Source: DASVEE01 sp036399695 (lineage in GTDB: Bacteria > Acidobacteriota > Thermoanaerobaculia > Gp7-AA8). From it: a stretch of 16,531 nucleotides of DNA. Location of the stretch: contig DASWMP010000268.1 in the NCBI GenBank assembly GCA_036399695.1, positions 1 to 16,531 of the forward strand, in the 5' to 3' direction. Shown here one piece after another: positions 8,324-13,080 of this stretch. The notes under the pieces were generated by a model. That model searched no databases. It had not been told where the DNA came from and saw nothing but the letters and a program-made list of their open reading frames with translations. Position 1 is the stretch's first letter. Each line of letters begins with the position of its first letter. The position numbers and the translations under genes are program-made.

Positions 8324-8845
8324 ATGGAAGTCTATCGTCGGCATTTGCCGCACATCGTGCTTCGCGGTCACCCGCTTTTCATCACCTTCTGCACGGTCGG
8401 CCGATGGAGACTGCCTCCCGCCGCAAGAACCATCGCATTGAAACACTGCCTTCATGAACATGCTAAAACGACCTTCGTGCACGTCGCCGTGATCATGCCG
8501 GACCATGTACACCTCGTCCTCACCCTCGAAGAAGATGCGCCTCCGCTTTCACTCATTCTGAAGAGCATCAAAGGGGTGTCGGCGCGGCGAATCAATCAGT
8601 TCCTGCACTCGAGAGGAGAGGTGTGGCAGGGCGAATCAATGGACCACGTCATTCGCGCTGAAGCTGGTGTGCATCAGACGTGTGCGTATGTGACCCAAAA
8701 CCCAGTACGGGCAGGATTGGTGAAGTGTCCGGAAGCATACCCATGGCTTTGGCGCGCCCACGTGGAAGGCCGTGGTATTGAACGGCGAGATCCGCTACGA
8801 ACGGCATGGGAACGCCGGACAGACAAGAGTGTCTGTCCTACATAA
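8324..8845 (+). CDS. RAYT: REP-associated tyrosine transposase (Y1/HUH, IS200-like)
   Basis: A 173-aa single-domain Y1 HUH transposase of the REP-associated type. Such enzymes nick and rejoin single-stranded DNA at REP hairpins. The N-terminus RRHLPHIVLRGHPLFITFCT is typical. The HUH motif is His61-Val62-His63 in MPDHVHLVL. The catalytic tyrosine is probably Tyr122 in the family block AYVTQNPVRAGLV. An acidic/tryptophan stretch (GEVWQGESMDHVIR) precedes it. The ATG at 8324 has GAGGG about 11 nt upstream. REP-like hairpins flank the gene on both sides, as expected. The last residues TDKSVCPT and the stop are encoded by the repeat copy at 8816, so the C-terminus has been rewritten by its own element. 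Base composition is visibly less GC-rich than in neighbouring genes, which points to transfer. Confidence 0.93.
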   Translation: MEVYRRHLPHIVLRGHPLFITFCTVGRWRLPPAARTIALKHCLHEHAKTTFVHVAVIMPDHVHLVLTLEEDAPPLSLILKSIKGVSARRINQFLHSRGEVWQGESMDHVIRAEAGVHQTCAYVTQNPVRAGLVKCPEAYPWLWRAHVEGRGIERRDPLRTAWERRTDKSVCPT

Positions 8846-8896
8846 AACCCGCACACCTCGGCTCCTAATGTAGGACAGACACTCTTGTCTGTCGGG
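8816..8896. repeat. inverted pair of REP-like hairpins downstream of the RAYT
   Basis: The copy at 8816-8843 (core 8817-8838) and its inverted partner at 8868-8896 (core 8873-8894) have ACAT ends facing each other across a 24-nt spacer. The arms of about 28 nt match except near the outer edge. The pair could fold into a long cruciform or hairpin. The first copy supplies the last codons and stop of the RAYT. The second abuts the broken nucleotidyltransferase gene. Confidence 0.9.
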
Positions 8897-8916
8897 CCTC
8901 GGCTTCGATCGGAATG

Positions 8917-8976
8917 TAGGAACTCAACGCCCGCCGCGGATAACTCGGACAACATCTCGGCGAAGTCGCGATTCAC
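8917..8976 (-). pseudogene. 5' remnant of a nucleotidyltransferase-like gene cut off by the repeat island
   Basis: From a GTG at 8976 the frame reads MNRDFAEMLSELSAAGVEFL. This resembles the opening of a family of small nucleotidyltransferases (MNxDFxxLLxALxxAGVxFLVVGAxA). Right where the conserved VVGA strand should follow, the sequence turns into unrelated bases and then the REP hairpin at 8868-8896. The frame continues to 8674 only as antisense of the RAYT. The GTG lies inside the end of the preceding 68-aa gene, the overlapping arrangement expected for the intact pair. No remainder of the enzyme is seen elsewhere in the window. The family call rests on 20 residues and is an inference. Confidence 0.6.
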
Positions 8977-9130
8977 GGAAGCCTGGCTCCTTCAGCGCCC
9001 ATTGGGTTTTCGTCAGTTCCCAAACCATCTCGATCCGCTGACCGTGCGTCATTGCGATCGTGGCTTCGTCGACCGCCGGCTCTTCGCCCATTTTGTATTT
9101 GCGAACTGTGATGTTGCGTCGCTCGGTCAT
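8924..9130 (-). CDS. small conserved protein, partner of the lost nucleotidyltransferase
   Basis: A 68-aa soluble protein with no recognised domain: MTERRNITVRKYKMGEEP at the N-terminus, a helical middle (HGQRIEMVWELTKTQWALKE), then ESRLRRDVVRVIRGGR. I recall proteins of this shape, with a QR-x-E-x-VWELT core and an RRDVVRVIR end, encoded just ahead of small nucleotidyltransferases. That suggests a two-gene module, possibly toxin-antitoxin-like. The ATG at 9130 was preferred over a TTG at 9136. It starts 7 nt after the aldo/keto reductase stop, so it is probably co-transcribed with that gene. Its 3' end overlaps the nucleotidyltransferase remnant. The gene looks intact but is probably orphaned. 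Confidence 0.65.
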   Translation of the reverse strand: MTERRNITVRKYKMGEEPAVDEATIAMTHGQRIEMVWELTKTQWALKEPGFRESRLRRDVVRVIRGGR

Positions 9131-9137
9131 ACGCAAA

Positions 9138-10109
9138 TCATACGCCTCGATACTGCGCTCTTACCCACTCCGCATCTTCCTCGCTGAGCGCGTCCCCCAC
9201 CGCGGCCGCGGCGGCTACCTGACGGGGATTGCGCTGGCCCAGCAGCACACACGCCGTGGGATTGCCGGTCAGCAGCGCGCCCGTCACCGCGTGAATCACC
9301 GGCTCGGACGAGACTCCGGCGAACCGCGTCCGCATCGCCGAGGCGGCGCGCTTGTAGCGGGCGATCGCTTCCGCATCGCGGAAATCGCCCACGGTGCTGC
9401 GGAAATCGCCTTCACCGTAACCCACAGGCTGGTCGTACTTGCCGAGCAGCAGCCCGTGCTTCAGCGGGGAGAAGAAGGCCACGCCGGTGTCGTGGGCGTC
9501 CACCCACGCCTTCAGGCCGGACGATTCGTAGTCGTCGTCCACCAGGTTCCGGTACGGTTGCACCACGTCCGGATCGACGCGCTCGATGAAGCGCATGATG
9601 CGCGTCGCGTCCCAGTCCGAGAGCCCTACGAAGCGCACCTTCCCCTCCTCGCGCAGCCGCTGCATCGTCTCCAGGGCACCGTCGAAGTAGCGGTCGTCCG
9701 GCCCGAAATCGCAGTGGTGGAAGTAGTAGAGGTCGAGGACGTCCACGCGGAGGTTCCGCAGCGACTGCTCGGCCTGCGCGCGCATGAACTTCGGGTCGTA
9801 CGGATGGTTCGCCGGGCCGTAGACGTAGCCGAACTTCGTGGCCACGAAGATCTCCTCGCGCGGCACCTCGTCCCACAACTCGCCGATCAGCACCTCGGCA
9901 TGGCCGCCGCCGTAGGCATCGGCCGTGTCCCAGTGCGTGATACCGGCACGGTACGCGGCGACGAGCGCCTCTTTCGCCGCCCGGTCATCGTGGCCGCTCC
10001 AGCCGACGGAGGCACCGTTCTCCGCGACGTGCGGACCGCCGTGACCCCAGGTGCCGAGACTGATGGCGGGGACGTGGACGTTCGTGCGGCCGAGGCGAAT
10101 CGTTTTCAT
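9138..10109 (-). CDS. aldo/keto reductase
   Basis: A 323-aa cytosolic NADPH-type oxidoreductase of the aldo/keto reductase superfamily; the substrate is unknown. It opens with MKTIRLGRTNVHVPAISLGTWG. The catalytic tetrad is visible: Asp61 and Tyr66 in DTADAYGGG, Lys92 in VATKFGY and His131 in LDLYYFHHCD. RFVGLSDWD and AFFSPLKHGLLLGKY mark later barrel strands. The cofactor-binding end is GALLTGNPTACVLLGQRNPRQV. The length is normal. The ATG at 10109 is supported by the family N-terminus and by a perfect TATAAT 8 nt upstream on the minus strand. The gene is divergent from the HIT gene and is followed after 7 nt by the 68-aa gene. Confidence 0.94.
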   Translation of the reverse strand: MKTIRLGRTNVHVPAISLGTWGHGGPHVAENGASVGWSGHDDRAAKEALVAAYRAGITHWDTADAYGGGHAEVLIGELWDEVPREEIFVATKFGYVYGPANHPYDPKFMRAQAEQSLRNLRVDVLDLYYFHHCDFGPDDRYFDGALETMQRLREEGKVRFVGLSDWDATRIMRFIERVDPDVVQPYRNLVDDDYESSGLKAWVDAHDTGVAFFSPLKHGLLLGKYDQPVGYGEGDFRSTVGDFRDAEAIARYKRAASAMRTRFAGVSSEPVIHAVTGALLTGNPTACVLLGQRNPRQVAAAAAVGDALSEEDAEWVRAQYRGV

Positions 10110-10117
10110 CGGCGCGG

Positions 10118-10125
10118 ATTATAGT
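10118..10125. promoter_or_regulatory. overlapping divergent -10 boxes for the AKR and HIT genes
   Basis: Positions 10118-10123 read TATAAT on the minus strand, and 10120-10125 read TATAGT on the plus strand. Each ends 8 nt before the start codon it faces (10109 minus, 10134 plus). The two genes are only 24 bp apart. Both transcripts would have essentially no leader, and the two polymerases would compete for the same DNA. Confidence 0.5.
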
Positions 10126-10133
10126 GGAGGCGA

Positions 10134-10529
10134 ATGTGCGTGCTGTGCGACGACCCGGGCGCCACCGGCGACGTGGTCTACGAGGACGATGAAACCGCCG
10201 TGGTGCTGCACGCGGACTGGGCGGTGCGCGGCCATGCCATGGTCATCGCCAGGCGCCACGTCGAGAACGCATCCCAGCTCGAAGAAGCCGAATGGCTGCA
10301 ACTCGCGCGTGTCTGGCAGCGCACCGAGCGCGTGCTGCTCGAGCTCACGCGCGCGGACCGCGCCATCGTCATGAAGCTCGGCATCCAGACGCCGCACCTG
10401 CACGTGCACATCTATCCCGTTCCGGCAGCGGCCTCGCGCGGCGACGTCTTCGACGCCATCGACGCCAAAACGAGCGTTCCGCGCGACGAACGCTTCGTCG
10501 AAGCCTGCCGGCAGGCTCTCAATCCCTAG
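10134..10529 (+). CDS. HIT-family nucleotide hydrolase/transferase
   Basis: A 131-aa protein of the histidine-triad superfamily, which hydrolyses or transfers nucleotidyl groups. The triad is His88-x-His90-x-His92 in TPHLHVHIYP. Other family marks are the N-terminal CxxC (Cys2, Cys5), YEDDETAVVLHADWAVRGHAMVIARRH and the central helix EEAEWLQLARVWQRTERVL. The ATG at 10134 has GGAGG just 3 nt upstream, close for a ribosome site. A -10-like TATAGT overlaps this same region, so initiation may be leaderless instead. The gene is followed 6 nt later by the ABC transporter gene and is likely transcribed with it. The substrate and any functional link to the transporter cannot be seen. Confidence 0.93.
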   Translation: MCVLCDDPGATGDVVYEDDETAVVLHADWAVRGHAMVIARRHVENASQLEEAEWLQLARVWQRTERVLLELTRADRAIVMKLGIQTPHLHVHIYPVPAAASRGDVFDAIDAKTSVPRDERFVEACRQALNP

Positions 10530-10535
10530 AACACC

Positions 10536-12287
10536 ATGCGTATCCTCATCCCCTACTTACTCCGGCAGTGGAAAGCCCTCGCCCTGACGTTCTTCATGGC
10601 GACGATCAATCAGGCGCTGACGCTCTCGGAGCCGCAGATCCTCCGCGTGGTCATCGACCGTTACGTCATGCACGCGCAGGCCATCGACCGCGCGACCTTC
10701 AGCAAAGGCGTCCTGACGCTCATCGGCCTGGCCGTACTCCTCGCGCTGATCGGCCGCGTGGCGCGCAACTATCAGGAGTACTCCATCACCCTCATCGCCC
10801 GGCGCGTCGGCTCGCAGCTCTACTCGAAGAGCGTGGCGCATTCGCTGCTCCTCCCCTTCCGCACGTTCGAGGACAGACGCGCCGGCGAGCTGCTGCACAC
10901 CATGCAGCGCGCGCGCAACGACGCCGAACAAGCCATCGCCCACGGCGTGCGGCTCTATCTCTCGGCGCTCGCCGTGACGCTGGTGACGATCTACGCCTTC
11001 ACCGTCCACGTCTACATCGGCAGTCTGCTGCTGCTCCTCCTGCCGGTCCTCGCCGGTTTCATGTTCTTCATCACCCACCCGGTGCGCCGCCACCAGCGCC
11101 GCATCACCGCCGAAACAGCCGGTCTGGCCGGCTCCGCCACCGAAACGATCCGCAACGTCGAGATGGTGAAATCCCTCGGCATCGAGGACCAGGAGATCGC
11201 CCGCCTCGACGCCACGAACGACCAGATCCTCCGCCTCGAAGAACGCAAGCTGCGCACGGTGCGCATCTTCACCTTCATCGAAGGCACGTTGATGAACGTG
11301 GCCCGCGCGAGCGTGCTGCTCCTCATGCTATGGCTGGTTTTCGAGAAGGAGATCACGGTCGGCGAGTTCCTCACGATCTTCCTCTACTCGCAATGGATGT
11401 TCGCGCCGCTCGCGGAGCTGAGCGCGATCGTCGTGCGCCATCAGGAAGCCAGCGCCACGTTCGACACGCTCGGCGAGGTGCTGAACATGCCGATCGAATC
11501 GAAGCCGGTCGAGAATGTGAAGGTCGGCCCGCTCGAGCGCATCGGCTTCGATCGCGTGACGCTCCAGCATCCGACCGGACGCACCCCCGCGGTGAAGGAC
11601 GTCACCATCGAGATCCGCGGCGGTGAGACGATCGCCTTCGTCGGCCCGTCGGGCGCCGGCAAGTCGTCCCTCGTGAAGCTGCTGGTCGGCTTGTACGAGC
11701 CGACGGAAGGGGCGGTGACGTTCAACGGCGTGGACATCCGCGCGCTCAATCTCGACGACATCCGCCGCCGCATCGGCCTGGTCGCACACGACACGCACCT
11801 CTTCGCCGGCACGATCCGCGACAACCTGCTGATCGTTCGCGCCGACGCCGGCGACGCCGAATGCCTCAACGCCATCCAGCGCGCCGCCGCCACGCCGATC
11901 CTCGACCGCGGAGGCAAAGGCCTCGACACCCGCATCGGTGAAGGTGGCCTCAAGCTCTCCGGCGGCGAACGCCAACGCATCGCCATCGCCCGCGCTCTCC
12001 TCCGCCACCCGGAGCTCCTGGTCTTCGACGAAGCCACGAGCAACCTGGACTCGATCACGGAACGTGCGATCTCCGCCACGATCCGCGAGGTGTCGGCGAC
12101 GGCCGCCAAGATGACGATCATCATCGCGCACCGGCTGTCGACAGTGGTGCACGCGGACCGGATCATCGTCCTCTCGCACGGCGAAATCGTCGAAGAAGGC
12201 ACCCATCGGGAGTTGCTGACGCGCGATGGCCTCTACGCCGCCCTATGGGCCGAACAGACCGCCGGCGTTGCCGCAGGGGAGAGATGA
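10536..12287 (+). CDS. ABC exporter half-transporter (permease-ATPase fusion)
   Basis: A 583-aa type IV (MsbA-like) half-transporter that would work as a dimer in the inner membrane. Residues 1-320 hold the six-helix exporter domain. The nucleotide-binding domain follows, with Walker A GPSGAGKS (370-377), signature LSGGE (474-478), Walker B LLVFDEAT (Asp498, Glu499), D-loop SNLDS and the switch histidine His532 in IAHRLS. The Q-loop is atypical: GLVAHDTHLF puts His418 where Gln is usual. All other motifs are intact, so the domain should hydrolyse ATP. No separate partner gene is adjacent, so a homodimer is likeliest; the cargo is unknown. The gene starts 6 nt after the HIT stop with no clear Shine-Dalgarno site. 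A long hairpin overlaps the stop codon. Confidence 0.94.
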   Translation: MRILIPYLLRQWKALALTFFMATINQALTLSEPQILRVVIDRYVMHAQAIDRATFSKGVLTLIGLAVLLALIGRVARNYQEYSITLIARRVGSQLYSKSVAHSLLLPFRTFEDRRAGELLHTMQRARNDAEQAIAHGVRLYLSALAVTLVTIYAFTVHVYIGSLLLLLLPVLAGFMFFITHPVRRHQRRITAETAGLAGSATETIRNVEMVKSLGIEDQEIARLDATNDQILRLEERKLRTVRIFTFIEGTLMNVARASVLLLMLWLVFEKEITVGEFLTIFLYSQWMFAPLAELSAIVVRHQEASATFDTLGEVLNMPIESKPVENVKVGPLERIGFDRVTLQHPTGRTPAVKDVTIEIRGGETIAFVGPSGAGKSSLVKLLVGLYEPTEGAVTFNGVDIRALNLDDIRRRIGLVAHDTHLFAGTIRDNLLIVRADAGDAECLNAIQRAAATPILDRGGKGLDTRIGEGGLKLSGGERQRIAIARALLRHPELLVFDEATSNLDSITERAISATIREVSATAAKMTIIIAHRLSTVVHADRIIVLSHGEIVEEGTHRELLTRDGLYAALWAEQTAGVAAGER

Positions 12288-12321
12288 CCGGGAGGCCTCC
12301 GGCCCTTCGGTCGTCTCTCCC
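12277..12321 (+). terminator. hairpin terminator candidate at the end of the ABC gene
   Basis: GGGAGAGATGACCG (12277-12290) pairs with CGGTCGTCTCTCCC (12308-12321). This gives a 14-bp stem with one G-U pair and a 17-nt loop that itself contains GGAGGCCTCC. The left stem includes the ABC stop codon. There is no T-tract, so intrinsic termination would be weak or of a non-canonical type. Confidence 0.5.
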
Positions 12322-12354
12322 TTGACACCGCCGACGCGCTGAATGACCATTCAG
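12322..12354 (+). promoter_or_regulatory. TTGACA -35 box and palindromic TetR operator
   Basis: TTGACA at 12322-12327 is a perfect -35 hexamer. A perfect palindrome follows at 12339-12354: CTGAATG, AC, CATTCAG. The half-site TGAATG matches the half-site of the operator bound by Bacillus FadR (TGAATGA), though the halves are closer together here. The palindrome covers the expected -10 region, where a repressor would block polymerase, so autoregulation is likely. The -10 itself is poor. Confidence 0.6.
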
Positions 12355-12360
12355 TGGCCA

Positions 12361-12981
12361 ATGCCACCCCGTCAGCAGCCTCCTCCTGTTCCTACCCGCG
12401 AAGCATTCAGCGGTACCACCAAGCGTGAGCGCATCCTTCGGGCGGCCGTCGATGTGTTTGCCGAGTACGGCTACTTCACCGCCAAGGTGTCGCAGATCGC
12501 CAAGAAAGCGGGCGTGGCGGACGGCACGATCTACCTCTACTTCGATGGCAAGGAAGACCTGCTCGTCACCATCTTTCGCGAGCACACGCGCAACTACCTG
12601 CAGTCGCTCGAGCAGCAGCTTGCGAACGTGTCGCGGCCGGAGGAACGGTTGCGTGTGGCCATTCGGCACCACCTCGAGACGTTGGGCCGCGATCGCGCGT
12701 TGGCGGTTGTGTCGCAGGTCGAGCTGCGGCACAGCCTGAAGTTCATGAGCCTCTTGTCGCAGCAGGAAGTGGCGGATTACCTCAACATCATCCGCAAGAT
12801 CGTCGAATACGGGCAGACCGAGGGGACCTTTCGGCGGAACGTGCACCCGCAGCTCGTCGCCAAATCGGTGTTCGGCGTGCTGGACGAGATGGTCACGTCG
12901 TGGATGCTTTCTGAAAAGGATTACAACCTCTCGGCGCAGAGCGAGCAGGTCGCCGACCTCATTTTGACCGGGCTGCTATGA
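12361..12981 (+). CDS. TetR-family regulator, Bacillus FadR (YsiA) type
   Basis: A 206-aa transcriptional repressor. The TetR DNA-binding helices span residues 21-68 (KRERILRAAVDVFAEYGY, KVSQIAKKAGVADGTIYLYF, DGKEDLL). The ligand domain shares features I know from Bacillus subtilis FadR, the acyl-CoA-responsive repressor of beta-oxidation. These are ALAVVSQVELRHS in the middle and FGVLDEMVTSWMLSEKDYNL near the end. Fatty-acid or acyl-CoA sensing is therefore likely, by inference. An upstream in-frame ATG at 12343 lies inside the operator palindrome. The ATG at 12361 was preferred because it leaves the operator and promoter outside the coding region; the difference is six residues. Neither start has a strong ribosome site. 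No fatty-acid oxidation gene is adjacent. A heptamer hairpin array begins 3 nt after the stop. Confidence 0.92.
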   Translation: MPPRQQPPPVPTREAFSGTTKRERILRAAVDVFAEYGYFTAKVSQIAKKAGVADGTIYLYFDGKEDLLVTIFREHTRNYLQSLEQQLANVSRPEERLRVAIRHHLETLGRDRALAVVSQVELRHSLKFMSLLSQQEVADYLNIIRKIVEYGQTEGTFRRNVHPQLVAKSVFGVLDEMVTSWMLSEKDYNLSAQSEQVADLILTGLL

Positions 12982-12983
12982 GT

Positions 12984-13076
12984 AGTTGGCAGTTGGCGGT
13001 TGGCAGGAAGTTCACACCGTCATCGACCCGCAGGCGCCATCCTCCACTGCCAACCGCCAACTGCCAACTGCCAACT
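12984..13076. repeat. AGTTGGC heptamer repeat, inverted hairpin array
   Basis: The left array is AGTTGGC, AGTTGGC, GGTTGGC (12984-13004). The right array is GCCAACC followed by three GCCAACT units (13049-13076). Positions 12984-13006 and 13047-13069 are perfectly complementary over 23 bp, with a 40-nt spacer. The array occupies almost the whole gap between the TetR stop and the protease start. It could end the regulator's transcript. Confidence 0.88.
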
Positions 13077-13080
13077 CTTC

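Noticed and set aside
8674..8976. 100-aa minus-strand open frame as a real gene
   Set aside because: Only the first 20 codons look native; the rest is REP repeat and antisense of the RAYT.
12984..13076. CRISPR array or integron attC site
   Set aside because: The units are 7-bp tandem repeats with one inverted partner. There are no spacers, no integrase, and no conserved attC core (GTTRRRY) in the proper arrangement.
13000..13080. Earlier start for the CPBP protease
   Set aside because: The extra 27 residues are translated repeat; the ATG at 13081 begins directly before the first membrane helix.
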